A DNA stretch of 64,000 nucleotides. Origin: Solirubrobacter soli DSM 22325 (GTDB lineage Bacteria; Actinomycetota; Thermoleophilia; Solirubrobacterales; Solirubrobacteraceae). This document shows positions 18,767 to 27,180 of this stretch, piece by piece. The notes below the pieces were generated by a model. The model was not told the DNA's origin, searched no databases, and saw only the letters and a program-made list of their open reading frames with translations. A program made the position numbers and the translations under genes. The stretch covers positions 124,942 through 188,941 of the forward strand of contig NZ_AUIK01000025.1 of NCBI RefSeq assembly GCF_000423665.1, read 5' to 3'. How positions within the stretch are numbered: the stretch's first letter is position 1; each line of letters opens with the position of its first letter.

Positions 18767-19591
18767 GTGCCCGTCATCTCCGTCACCGGCCTCGTCAAGA
18801 CCTTCGGCACAACGCGCGCCCTCGACGGCCTCGACCTCGAGGTCGCCGCGGGCGAGGTGCACGGCTTTCTCGGCCCAAACGGTGCCGGGAAGTCCACGAC
18901 GATCCGGGTGCTGCTCGGGTTGTTGCGGGCGAACGGCGGGGCGGCGCGCCTGTTGGATGGAGATCCCTGGGAAGACGCGACCGCCCTGCACCGCCGCCTC
19001 GCCTACGTGCCCGGTGACGTGACGCTCTGGCCGAACCTGAGCGGAGGCGAGGCGATCGACCTGCTCGCGCGGCTCCGCGGCGGCCTCGACGAGCAGCGCC
19101 GCGCCGAGCTGCTGCACCGCTTCGAGCTCGACCCGACCAAGAAGGGCCGCGCCTACTCCAAGGGCAACCGCCAGAAGGTCGCGCTCGTCGCCGCGCTGGC
19201 CTCCGACGTCGAGCTGCTGATCCTCGACGAGCCGACCTCCGGCCTGGACCCGCTGATGGAGGAGGTCTTCCGCGAGTGCGTGGCCGACGAGCGCGGCCGC
19301 GGCCGCACCGTCCTGCTCTCGAGCCACATCCTCTCCGAGGTCGAGGCGCTGTGCGACCGCGTGACGATCATCCGCTCGGGCAAGACCGTCGAGACCGGCA
19401 CGCTCGCGGAGCTGCGCCACCTCACGCAGATCACGATCGAAGCCGACCTGAGCGACGGCCGACACGTCGTCGAACGCGTCGACCCGGGCGAGCTGCAGGC
19501 GACGCTGGAGCAGCTCGTCAAGGTCGGCGTGAGGTCGCTCGTCAGCCGCCCGCCCACGCTCGAAGAGCTGTTCCTGAGGCACTATTCGTGA
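18767..19591 (+). CDS. ABC transporter ATP-binding protein
   Basis: 274 residues, the cytoplasmic motor of an ABC-2 type exporter. The Walker A motif is GPNGAGKST, the Q loop region is RLAYVPGDVTLWPNL, the signature is degenerate (YSKGNRQKVALVAALASD), Walker B is LLILDEPTSGLDP and the H loop is LLSSHILSEVE. The C-terminal 60 residues are a regulatory extension. GTG 18767 has no ribosome-binding sequence and fits leaderless initiation. It overlaps the permease gene as GTGA. Family members of this arrangement export drugs, lipids or polyketides; the substrate is unknown. Confidence 0.93.
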   Translation: MPVISVTGLVKTFGTTRALDGLDLEVAAGEVHGFLGPNGAGKSTTIRVLLGLLRANGGAARLLDGDPWEDATALHRRLAYVPGDVTLWPNLSGGEAIDLLARLRGGLDEQRRAELLHRFELDPTKKGRAYSKGNRQKVALVAALASDVELLILDEPTSGLDPLMEEVFRECVADERGRGRTVLLSSHILSEVEALCDRVTIIRSGKTVETGTLAELRHLTQITIEADLSDGRHVVERVDPGELQATLEQLVKVGVRSLVSRPPTLEELFLRHYS

Positions 19592-21156
19592 CCGGGGTGG
19601 GGATCCTCCTTCGGCTCGCGCTCAAGCGCGACCGGGTGATGATCCCGGCCTGGGTCCTCGGGCTCGGGCTCGCCGTGATGGTCACGGCCTCGTCCTACTC
19701 GAGTCTGTACGCGACGGAGTCCTCACGCGCCGAGGTCGTCCGCACGCTCGGCTCGACCCCCGCCACGCTCGCCCTGTACGGGCGCATCTACGCGGACTCC
19801 GTCGGTGGCCTCGTCGCCTGGCGGTTGGGCGGGATCGCGCTCGCGCTGGCGGGGCTGATGGCGATCCTGCTCGTCGTGCGCCACACGCGCGCGGAGGAGG
19901 AGACCGGCCGCGCCGAGCTCGTGGGCGCGGGCGTCGTCTCCCGCCACGCCCCGCTCGCGGCGGCGCTGATCACCTCGGCGCTCGCAAGCGTCGTGCTCGG
20001 CGTGATCGTGTTGCTGGCCGTCGTGGCGACCGGCCTCGGGTTCGCCGGCGCGCTCGCGCTGGGCGCGTCGTTCGCCGCCACCGGGCTCGTCTTCGGCGCG
20101 GTCGGCGCGGCGGCGGCGCAGGTCGCCGAGTCCGCGCGCGGCGCCAACGGCCTCGCGATCGGGACGCTCGGCGCCGCGTTCGCGCTGCGGGCGATCGGCG
20201 ACGCCGGCCCGCACGCCGTCTCCTGGTTCTCGCCGCTCGGCTGGGCGCAGGCGATCCGCCCGTTCGGCGGCGAGCGCTGGTGGCTGGTCGCCGCGCTGCT
20301 CGCCCTGGCGGCGCTGCTCACGTTCAGCGCCACCCGGCTCGCGGTCCGCCGCGATCTCGGAGCCGGGATCCTCCCGCCGCGCCCCGGCCCCGCGCGGGGG
20401 ACGCTGCGCACCCCGCTCCAGCTCGCCTGGCGCCTGCAGCGGGGCGCGCTGGCGGGATGGGTGCTCGGTTTCGCGATCGTCGGCGCGGCGTTCGGCTCGA
20501 TCGCCAAGGACATCGGCGACGTCATCGGCGACAGCCCGGAGGTCCGCGACGCGCTCGCCCGCCTCGGCGGGACCGAGAGCCTCGCCGACGCCTACCTGGC
20601 GGCCACCTTCGGTGTCCTCGCGCTCGTCGCCGCCGGGTACGCGGTCCAGGCCGTGCTGCGGCTGCGCGGCGAGGAGACCGGCGGGCGTGCCGAGCCGCTG
20701 CTGGCCACCGCGGTCTCGCGTACCGCGTGGGCGCTCAGCCACTCGCTGATCGCGCTGGCCGGGACCGCCGCGCTGCTCGCGGTCGCCGGCGTCACGGCGG
20801 GCGTCGCGCACGCGGCGACGACGGGCGACGCGGGACAGCTCCCGCGCCTGCTCGGCGCCGCGCTCGCGCAAGTCCCGGCCGCGTGGGTGCTGGCGGGCGT
20901 CGCGCTGGCGCTCTTCGGCCTCGCCCCGAGAGCGACCACCGCCGCCTGGGCCGCGCTCGCGCTCTGCCTCGCGCTGGCCGAGCTCGGCCCGGTGCTGAAG
21001 CTCAGCCAGGGCGTGATCGACCTGTCGCCGTTCGCCCACAGCCCGCAACTGCCGGGCGGCGCCTTCAGCGCCGCGCCGCTCACACTCGCGCTGATCGCCG
21101 CCGCGCTCGGCGCCGCCGGCCTCGCGGGCCTGCGTCGCCGCGACCTCACGGGCTAG
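19588..21156 (+). CDS. ABC-2 type permease, duplicated-domain exporter
   Basis: 522 residues and about 12 predicted membrane helices. The two halves look like repeats: each has a long first helix, a cytoplasmic EE(T)GRAE-like loop (RAEEETGRAELVGAGVVSRH and RGEETGGRAEPLLATAVSRT) and a helical bundle. This matches the actinobacterial family often named exporter of polyketide antibiotics. It is coupled to the ATPase gene by a 4-bp overlap and probably repressed by the divergent MarR-like protein. The C-terminus GLRRRDLTG is typical. It ends 24 bp before a convergent gene. Confidence 0.88.
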   Translation: MTGVGILLRLALKRDRVMIPAWVLGLGLAVMVTASSYSSLYATESSRAEVVRTLGSTPATLALYGRIYADSVGGLVAWRLGGIALALAGLMAILLVVRHTRAEEETGRAELVGAGVVSRHAPLAAALITSALASVVLGVIVLLAVVATGLGFAGALALGASFAATGLVFGAVGAAAAQVAESARGANGLAIGTLGAAFALRAIGDAGPHAVSWFSPLGWAQAIRPFGGERWWLVAALLALAALLTFSATRLAVRRDLGAGILPPRPGPARGTLRTPLQLAWRLQRGALAGWVLGFAIVGAAFGSIAKDIGDVIGDSPEVRDALARLGGTESLADAYLAATFGVLALVAAGYAVQAVLRLRGEETGGRAEPLLATAVSRTAWALSHSLIALAGTAALLAVAGVTAGVAHAATTGDAGQLPRLLGAALAQVPAAWVLAGVALALFGLAPRATTAAWAALALCLALAELGPVLKLSQGVIDLSPFAHSPQLPGGAFSAAPLTLALIAAALGAAGLAGLRRRDLTG

Positions 21157-21180
21157 CGTCCCGAGTCGGAATCGCGACGC

Positions 21181-22071
21181 TTAGCGCTTCTTGGGCTTGA
21201 ACCCCTTGTCGTAGCCCTCGCCGGGTATCGGGTCGGCGTCCGGGAACGCCGTCCCGTCGCGCTGCGTGAGCTTGATGCCGACCAGGGCCTTGGGATAGCC
21301 GACCGTCGAGCGCCCCTTCTCGCGGCCGTGCTTGCCGTACACGCTCGTGATCGCGTCGATCACGTCGTCGGCGTTCGCCGCGTCGGGGAAGAACGTCGAC
21401 TGCGTGGGCTTGACGTTGCGGGGCTCGTCGACCGCGCGCACGCTCTGCTGATAGACGAGGTCGGTCACCTTCGTGATCGTTCCGAACCCCTCGTGGGTGG
21501 TCGACCCGCCGTTCTTGGTGTGGAAGCCGCTCGGCCGGTTGTCCGTGCGCCACGCGCCCTTGAGGACGTGATCGCCCATGCTGGACTTGATCGCCCCGCG
21601 GTCCGCCTCGATCTCCGCCTTGAGGGTCTCCTCCGGCGACTTGACCGTGGTGCCGGCCTTCTTGCCCTTCTTGCCCTTGGCGCTGCCGGTGCCGCCCGAC
21701 ACCTTCGCCTCGGCCGCGGCGGCGAAGGCGAGCACGTCATCGGCGTCGATCGATCCGAGCTCGATCAACTTCGCCGTGGCCACGTCGACCTTGCTGAAGA
21801 CCGGCGGGAGCGGGTCGTACGTGAAGCGCATCTCGTTGTAGATCGCGAGCAGGATCGCGTCCTTGGTCCCCGCGCCGTCGGCCGCGGCGGTGTTGACCTG
21901 CTTGCGGACCTCGGTCGGCTTGTACTTGGCGCGCGCGAGGATGCGGCCCACGGCCTGGTTGCCCGCGCCCTGCTGCATCCGCAGCAGCGCGTGGAGTTGG
22001 AGCGGGGCCGGCTCGGGCGGCCGCCGCTCCTTCTGGACCCTCTCCCCCTCCGCAAACCGACGGGTGCTCAT
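21181..22071 (-). CDS. Putative secreted or injected toxin, EndoU-like C-terminus
   Basis: 296 residues. The N-terminus contains LQLHALLRMQQGAGNQAVGR, close to the LQRxxGNxAV leader seen on cargo of extracellular contractile injection systems. A helical middle and a low-complexity Lys/Gly linker (SAKGKKGKKAG) lead to a C-terminal domain with HVLKGAWR, PSGFHTKNGG, STFFPDAANADDVIDAI and ALVGIKLTQRDGTAFPDADP. The spacing of two His blocks, the T-F-P block and the final P resembles bacterial EndoU ribonuclease toxin domains. The family call is inference. No immunity gene is adjacent; the next gene upstream is divergent metH. Confidence 0.55.
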   Translation of the reverse strand: MSTRRFAEGERVQKERRPPEPAPLQLHALLRMQQGAGNQAVGRILARAKYKPTEVRKQVNTAAADGAGTKDAILLAIYNEMRFTYDPLPPVFSKVDVATAKLIELGSIDADDVLAFAAAAEAKVSGGTGSAKGKKGKKAGTTVKSPEETLKAEIEADRGAIKSSMGDHVLKGAWRTDNRPSGFHTKNGGSTTHEGFGTITKVTDLVYQQSVRAVDEPRNVKPTQSTFFPDAANADDVIDAITSVYGKHGREKGRSTVGYPKALVGIKLTQRDGTAFPDADPIPGEGYDKGFKPKKR

Positions 22072-22141
22072 GGCCTCAGCGCGACGCTACAGCGGCGTTA
22101 ACGGCTCCTGTTCCCGGTGCGTCGCCATGCGGACATCCGCA

Positions 22142-22177
22142 AACCTTGCCAAACATGTGTCAAGGTTGCGCTAGCCT
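22142..22177 (+). promoter_or_regulatory. metH promoter region with inverted repeat and TAGCCT box
   Basis: AACCTTG (22142-22148) and CAAGGTT (22161-22167) form a perfect 7-bp inverted repeat around a 12-nt centre that contains ACATGT. TAGCCT (22172-22177) lies nine bases before the ATG at 22187. The repeat is a good operator candidate. I see no SAM or cobalamin riboswitch in the roughly 100-bp leader region. Confidence 0.55.
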
Positions 22178-22186
22178 ATGTCGGTA

Positions 22187-25100
22187 ATGCGCGACTTCCT
22201 TGCCGCCACACGTGACCGCGTCGTCGTCTTCGACGGTGGCATGGGCGCGACGCTCGAGCAGTTCGACCTGTCCCTCGAGCGCGACTACAAGCTGCCGGGC
22301 CGCTGTCACGAGGCGCTGGTGCTCAACCGCCCCGACGTCATCCAGGGCGTGCACGAGTCGATGGTCGAGGCGGGTGCCGAGGTCGTCGAGACGGACACGT
22401 TCCAGGCCTCGCGCCTGAAGCTCGACGAGTGGGGCCTGGCCGAGCACACGCTCGAGATCAACCGGCGTGCCGCCGAGATCGCCCGCAAGGCGGTCGGCGA
22501 GGACCGCTTCGTCGCCGGCTCGATCGGGCCGACGGGCTTCCTGCCCGCGTCCGAGGACCCGTCGCTGGGTCAGATCCGCTTCCGCGAACTGGTCGAGGTC
22601 TTCGCCGAGCAGTCCAAGGGGCTGCTCGAAGGCGGCGTCGACCTCCTGATCGTCGAGACCGCGCAGGACATCCTCGAGGTCAAGGCCGCGATCTTCGGCA
22701 TGCGCGAGGCGTTCAAGCTGGTGGGCCGTTCCGTGCCGATCCAGGCGAGCGTGTCGCTGCTCCCGAACGGCGGCAAGATGCTGCTGGGCACCGACATCAG
22801 CGCCGCGCTGACGACGCTCGAGGCGTTGAAGGTCGACGTCATCGGCCTCAACTGCTCGACCGGTCCCGAGGACATGCGCGACGCGATCCGCTTCCTCGGC
22901 GAGTTCTCCCCGCTGCCCGTGCACTGCATCCCGAACGCCGGCATCCCGCACCAGGGGCCGGACGGCGAGACGGTGTTCCCCGAGCAGCCCGGCCCGCTGG
23001 CCGAGTCGCTCGGCGAGTTCGTCGAGCGCTACGGCGTGTCGATCGTGGGCGGGTGCTGCGGCACCACGCCCGAGCACATCCGCGCGATCAAGGAGCGTGT
23101 GGGCGACCATCAGATCGGCAGCCGCCCGGCGCCGCGCCCGCCGCACGTGTCCTCGATGATCGCGGCCGCGCCGCTCGTGCAGGAGCCCGCGCCGACGATC
23201 GTCGGCGAGCGCGTGAACTCGCAGGGCTCGCGCAAGGCCAAGGAGCTGCTGCTCGCCGACGACTACGACGGGCTGCTCCAGGTCGCCGAGGACCAGGTCG
23301 AGGGCGGCGCGCACGTGCTCGACCTGTGCGTGGCGCTGACCGAGCGCACCGACGAGGACGAGCAGATGCGGCTCGTCGCCAAGAAGGTGTCGCTGACGCA
23401 GCCGGCGCCGATCCAGGTCGACTCGACCGAGCCCGAGGTGATCGAGACCGCGCTGGACCAGATCCCGGGTCGCGCGATCGTCAACTCCGTCAACCTCGAG
23501 GCGGGCGAGGACAAGCTCAACGGCGTCGTCCCGATCGCTATGGCGCACGGCGCCGCGCTGATCGCGCTGACGATCGACGAGGTCGGCATGGCCAAGACCC
23601 GCGAGCGCAAGCTCGAGGTCGCGCGCCGCATCACCGACCTGGTCTGCAACCAGCACGGGATGGACCCGGAGCTGCTGATCTTCGACGCGCTCACGTTCAC
23701 GCTGACGACGGGCGACGAGGAGTGGAAGCCGTCGGCGGTCGAGACGATCGAGGGCATCCGGCTGATCAAGTCCGAGCTCCCGGGCGTGAAGACGTCGCTG
23801 GGCGTCTCCAACGTGTCGTTCGGCATCGGCCTGCCCGCGCGCAGCGTGCTCAACTCGGTCTTCCTCCATCACTGCGTCGAGGCGGGCCTCGACCTGGCGA
23901 TGGTCAACCCGAACCACATCACGCCGTACGGCGAGATCCCGCAGAACGAGCGCGACCTCGCCGACGACCTGGTCTTCAACCGGCGCGAGGACGCGCTGGA
24001 GATCTTCATCCAGCACTTCGAGGCCAAGGGGCCGGCGGCCGAGGCCGAGGCGGCGGACCCCACCGCGGGCATGGAGCCCGAGGAGGCGCTGCACTGGCAC
24101 ATCCTGCGCCGCAAGCGCGACGGCGTCGAGGCGCAGATCGACGCGTCCGTGGAGAAGATCGGCGCCGTCCCGACGCTGAACAACGTGCTGCTGCCGGCCA
24201 TGAAGGAGGTCGGCGACAAGTTCGGCGCCGGCGAGCTGATCCTCCCCTTCGTGCTCCAGAGCGCGGAGGTCATGAAGCGCGCCGTGGCGCAGCTCGAGCA
24301 GTATCTGGAGAAGCTCGAGGGCTACACCAAGGGCACCGTCGTGCTGGCGACCGTGTTCGGCGACGTACACGACATCGGCAAGTCGCTGGTCAACACGATC
24401 TTGACCAACAACGGCTACACCGTCGTCGACCTCGGCAAGCAGGTGCCGATCTCGACGATCCTCGACGCGGCGAAGGAGCACAAGGCGACCGCCATCGGGC
24501 TGAGCGCGCTGCTGGTGTCCACCTCCAAGCAGATGCCGGCCGCGATCCAGGAGCTGCACTCGCAGAACCTCGAGTTCCCCGTGCTGCTCGGCGGCGCCGC
24601 GATCAACCGCAAGTTCGCGCTGCGCGCCGCCTTCCCGGAGGGCAAGGAGTCCGACGTCCAGTACGACCCGGGCGTCTTCTACTGCAAGGACGCCTTCGAG
24701 GGCCTGGCCGTGATGGACCGCCTGATCGAGCCCGAGCGCCGGGTGGAGATCGTCAAGGAGGTCCGTGAGGCCGCCGTGCGCCTGCGCGAGGTCGGCGAGG
24801 AGGAGGAGGTCCTCGACACGACCGACGACAGCGTGCGCAGCCCCGTCCGCACCGACGTCGAGGTCCCCGAGCCGCCGTTCTGGGGCGTGCGCGAGATCGA
24901 GGTCGACCGCGAGGAGCTCTACACCCACCTCGACACCCACGTGCTCTTCAAGCTGCACTGGGGCGGGCGCGGCGTGAAGGGCGAGGAGTGGCGCAAGCTG
25001 CTCGAGGACGACTTCCGTCCCCGCCTGGAGCGCATGTGGAACGAGGCCGACTACCTGCACCCGCGGGCGCTGCTCGGCTACTTCCCGTGTTACAGCGAGG

Positions 25101-25723
25101 GCAACGACATCGTCGTGCTCGACCCGACCGATCGTGAGACGGTGATCGAGCGCTTCACCTGCCCGCGCCAGCCGAAGGGCGACCGGCTCTGCCTGGCCGA
25201 CTTCTACCGCCCGAAGGACTCCGGCGAGCTCGACGTGGTGGCGCTGCAGGCCGTGACGGTCGGCAGCGAGGTCACCGAGCTGATGGCCAAGCTGGAGGCC
25301 GACGGCGAGTTCGCCGAGCAGCTCTTCGTCCACGGCCTGGGCGTGCAGACCGCCGAGGGCCTGGCCGAGTGGCTGCACTGGCGTGTCCGCAACGACCTCG
25401 GCATCCCCGTCACGCAGGGCCGCCGCTACTCGTGGGGCTACCCGGCCGTGCCGGACCAGTCCGAGCACCTCAAGGTCGAGAAGCTCCTCGAGCTCGAGAA
25501 CATCGGCATGGAGATCTCCGACGGCTACGCGCCGATCCCGGAGCAGTCCACGCTCGCGCTCGTCTCCCACCACCCGCAGGCGGGCTACTACGGGATGCGC
25601 AACGGCCGCCTGCTGCCGGACGGCTCGCCCGACGACGTCATCCGCGGCACCGCCCGCGACCCCTCGCGCTTCGCCGACGCCGACACCCTCGCGCAGGCCA
25701 CCCCGGCGGGCGTCACGGGCTAA
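22187..25723 (+). CDS. metH: Cobalamin-dependent methionine synthase
   Basis: 1178 residues; transfers methyl from 5-methyltetrahydrofolate to homocysteine through methylcobalamin. Order: homocysteine-binding domain about 1-310 with zinc ligands in GLNCSTGP and GGCCGTTPEH; pterin-binding domain about 335-600 (INSVNLEAGEDKL, SLGVSNVSFGIG); B12 cap 630-720; B12-binding domain with the axial-ligand motif DVHDIGKSL; C-terminal activation domain binding AdoMet (HPQAGYYGMRNGR). All four modules are present, so it should be functional. ATG 22187 is preferred over ATG 22178 because TAGCCT lies nine bases upstream, the arrangement seen at other starts here. It forms a coupled pair with the next small gene. 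Confidence 0.96.
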   Translation: MRDFLAATRDRVVVFDGGMGATLEQFDLSLERDYKLPGRCHEALVLNRPDVIQGVHESMVEAGAEVVETDTFQASRLKLDEWGLAEHTLEINRRAAEIARKAVGEDRFVAGSIGPTGFLPASEDPSLGQIRFRELVEVFAEQSKGLLEGGVDLLIVETAQDILEVKAAIFGMREAFKLVGRSVPIQASVSLLPNGGKMLLGTDISAALTTLEALKVDVIGLNCSTGPEDMRDAIRFLGEFSPLPVHCIPNAGIPHQGPDGETVFPEQPGPLAESLGEFVERYGVSIVGGCCGTTPEHIRAIKERVGDHQIGSRPAPRPPHVSSMIAAAPLVQEPAPTIVGERVNSQGSRKAKELLLADDYDGLLQVAEDQVEGGAHVLDLCVALTERTDEDEQMRLVAKKVSLTQPAPIQVDSTEPEVIETALDQIPGRAIVNSVNLEAGEDKLNGVVPIAMAHGAALIALTIDEVGMAKTRERKLEVARRITDLVCNQHGMDPELLIFDALTFTLTTGDEEWKPSAVETIEGIRLIKSELPGVKTSLGVSNVSFGIGLPARSVLNSVFLHHCVEAGLDLAMVNPNHITPYGEIPQNERDLADDLVFNRREDALEIFIQHFEAKGPAAEAEAADPTAGMEPEEALHWHILRRKRDGVEAQIDASVEKIGAVPTLNNVLLPAMKEVGDKFGAGELILPFVLQSAEVMKRAVAQLEQYLEKLEGYTKGTVVLATVFGDVHDIGKSLVNTILTNNGYTVVDLGKQVPISTILDAAKEHKATAIGLSALLVSTSKQMPAAIQELHSQNLEFPVLLGGAAINRKFALRAAFPEGKESDVQYDPGVFYCKDAFEGLAVMDRLIEPERRVEIVKEVREAAVRLREVGEEEEVLDTTDDSVRSPVRTDVEVPEPPFWGVREIEVDREELYTHLDTHVLFKLHWGGRGVKGEEWRKLLEDDFRPRLERMWNEADYLHPRALLGYFPCYSEGNDIVVLDPTDRETVIERFTCPRQPKGDRLCLADFYRPKDSGELDVVALQAVTVGSEVTELMAKLEADGEFAEQLFVHGLGVQTAEGLAEWLHWRVRNDLGIPVTQGRRYSWGYPAVPDQSEHLKVEKLLELENIGMEISDGYAPIPEQSTLALVSHHPQAGYYGMRNGRLLPDGSPDDVIRGTARDPSRFADADTLAQATPAGVTG

Positions 25724-25725
25724 CG

Positions 25726-26091
25726 GTGCGGCGCCTCGCGCTCGCCGCCCTCGCCGCCGCCGTCCTGGGCGGCTGCGGCGAGAACCCGGACGACAAAGCG
25801 GTCCGCCAGGTCGTCACCGACTACCTGGCGGCCTTCGCCGCGGGCGACGCCGCCAAGGCGTGCGCGCTGATGCTCCCCGAGGTGCAGCGCTCCCTCGGCG
25901 ACTGCCCGGCCACCCTCAAACGCGCCCACGACACCCTCACGCCCGACCAGCGCCGCGAGACCGAGGTGCTCAAGGTCGACACCGTCACCTCAGCGGGCGA
26001 CAACGCCCGCGCCCGCCTCTTCCCGGGCGACTCCCAGGTCGCCCTCCGCAGGGCCGACGGCCGCTGGCAGATCGCCGGCGTCCCGAACTAG
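25726..26091 (+). CDS. Small lipoprotein, NTF2/DUF4878-like
   Basis: 121 residues. RRLALAALAAAVLGGCGEN is a lipoprotein signal with lipobox LGGC, so the mature protein is anchored outside the membrane. The rest (VRQVVTDYLAAFAAGDAAKACALM ... ARLFPGDSQVALRRADGRWQIAGVP) has the helix-then-beta pattern ending in a W-x-I/V motif seen in NTF2-like accessory lipoproteins. Function unknown. The GTG start lies 2 bp past metH. Its stop interlocks with the convergent epoxide hydrolase stop (CTAG, 26088-26091). Confidence 0.75.
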   Translation: MRRLALAALAAAVLGGCGENPDDKAVRQVVTDYLAAFAAGDAAKACALMLPEVQRSLGDCPATLKRAHDTLTPDQRRETEVLKVDTVTSAGDNARARLFPGDSQVALRRADGRWQIAGVPN

Positions 26092-27161
26092 CCGAAGAAC
26101 GCGGCGATGTCGGCCGCGAGGAGGTCCGGGGCCTCGGCGGCGGCGAAGTGGCCGCCGCGGGGCATGTCGGTGAAGCGCTCGACGTTGTAGGAGCGCTCCG
26201 CCCACTCGCGCGGGAGGACGCCCTCGGAGATGCGCTGGTGGTGGAAGTTGGCGATCGCCGTGCGGACCGTGACGTAGTCGTCCAGGCGCGGGGTGCCGGC
26301 GCGGTAGTTGTCGAGGTAGTCGCGATTGGCGGTGGCGATCGTGTCGCTGACCCAGTAGAGCGTGATCAGCTCGAGCAGGAAGTCGCGGTCGATCGGGCAG
26401 TCCGGGTCGGCCCACGAGCGCCACTTCTCGGCGATCCACGCGGCCAGGCCGGTGGGTGAGTCGGTCAGGCCGTAGGCGAGGGTCTGGGGCTGGGTGCTCT
26501 GGATCGTGCTGTAGCCGCGCTGGGTGACGTCCCAGTGGCCGACCGCCTCCATGAACCGGCGCTCGGCGTCGGTGAAGGGCGGCTTGGGCTCCGGCGAGTT
26601 GTCCAGCGCGGAGATGTGGATGCCGAGCATCCGCTCGGGCTGCTGCACCGCCATGTAGGTCGTGACCGCGGCGCCCCAATCGCCGCCGCACGCGCCGTAG
26701 CGCTCATAGCCGAGCCCCTGCAGCAGCGTGTGCCAGAGCCGTGCGACGTCAGGGGTCGTGCAGACGTCGGGGCGCGTGGAGAATCCGTAGCCGGGCAGCG
26801 ACGGGATGACGAGGTCGAAGCCTCCCAGCAGGTCGACCAGGCCCACACCTTCGGTGAAGGCGCTCGGCCACCCGTGGGTGAGCACGAGCGGGACGCCGCC
26901 ACGGCGCACGTGCACGAAATGGACGCGGACGCCGTCGACGTCGGCGACGAACTGGTCGAACGCGTTCAGCCGCCGTTCGCGAGCGCGCCAGTCGAAGCCG
27001 TCGCGCCAGTACGCCACGAGCTCCCGCAGGGAGGCGACGTCGGCGCCCTGCGCCCACGGCTCGCCCGGAGAAGGACTCGGCCAGCGCGTCCGTTCCAACC
27101 GCGTCCGCAGGTCGTCGAGCACCGCGTCCTCGACCGCGATGGAGAAGGGCTCGATCCGCAT
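26088..27161 (-). CDS. Epoxide hydrolase (EHN-domain alpha/beta hydrolase)
   Basis: 357 residues. An N-terminal EHN domain (SPSPGEPWAQGADVASLRELVAYW, WRARERRLNAFDQF) precedes the alpha/beta-hydrolase core. The oxyanion motif is THGWPSAF, the Asp nucleophile is in GGDWGAAV and the catalytic His is in PRGGHFAA near the end. It would open epoxides to diols in the cytoplasm. ATG 27161 (MRIEPFSI) has TAGGAT seven bases upstream and no ribosome-binding sequence; an ATG nine bases earlier is less likely. It is divergent from the Mug glycosylase gene with only 19 bp between starts. Confidence 0.88.
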   Translation of the reverse strand: MRIEPFSIAVEDAVLDDLRTRLERTRWPSPSPGEPWAQGADVASLRELVAYWRDGFDWRARERRLNAFDQFVADVDGVRVHFVHVRRGGVPLVLTHGWPSAFTEGVGLVDLLGGFDLVIPSLPGYGFSTRPDVCTTPDVARLWHTLLQGLGYERYGACGGDWGAAVTTYMAVQQPERMLGIHISALDNSPEPKPPFTDAERRFMEAVGHWDVTQRGYSTIQSTQPQTLAYGLTDSPTGLAAWIAEKWRSWADPDCPIDRDFLLELITLYWVSDTIATANRDYLDNYRAGTPRLDDYVTVRTAIANFHHQRISEGVLPREWAERSYNVERFTDMPRGGHFAAAEAPDLLAADIAAFFG

Positions 27162-27180
27162 CGCGGGCATCCTAAGGATC
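27162..27180. promoter_or_regulatory. 19-bp divergent promoter spacer
   Basis: The two start codons flank ATCCTAAGGAT (27169-27179), a palindrome with a single central base. Read on the minus strand it supplies TAGGAT seven bases before the epoxide hydrolase ATG. On the plus strand the corresponding hexamer is CATCCT, seven bases before the Mug GTG. Confidence 0.5.

Noticed and set aside
22072..22177. Possible SAM or cobalamin riboswitch upstream of metH
   Set aside because: The leader is about 100 bp, lacks the conserved riboswitch helices and a B12-box-like sequence, and the promoter lies next to the start.
22160..25573. An 1137-codon open frame opposite metH
   Set aside because: Mirror of metH codon bias; low complexity, no family match, while metH has every catalytic motif.
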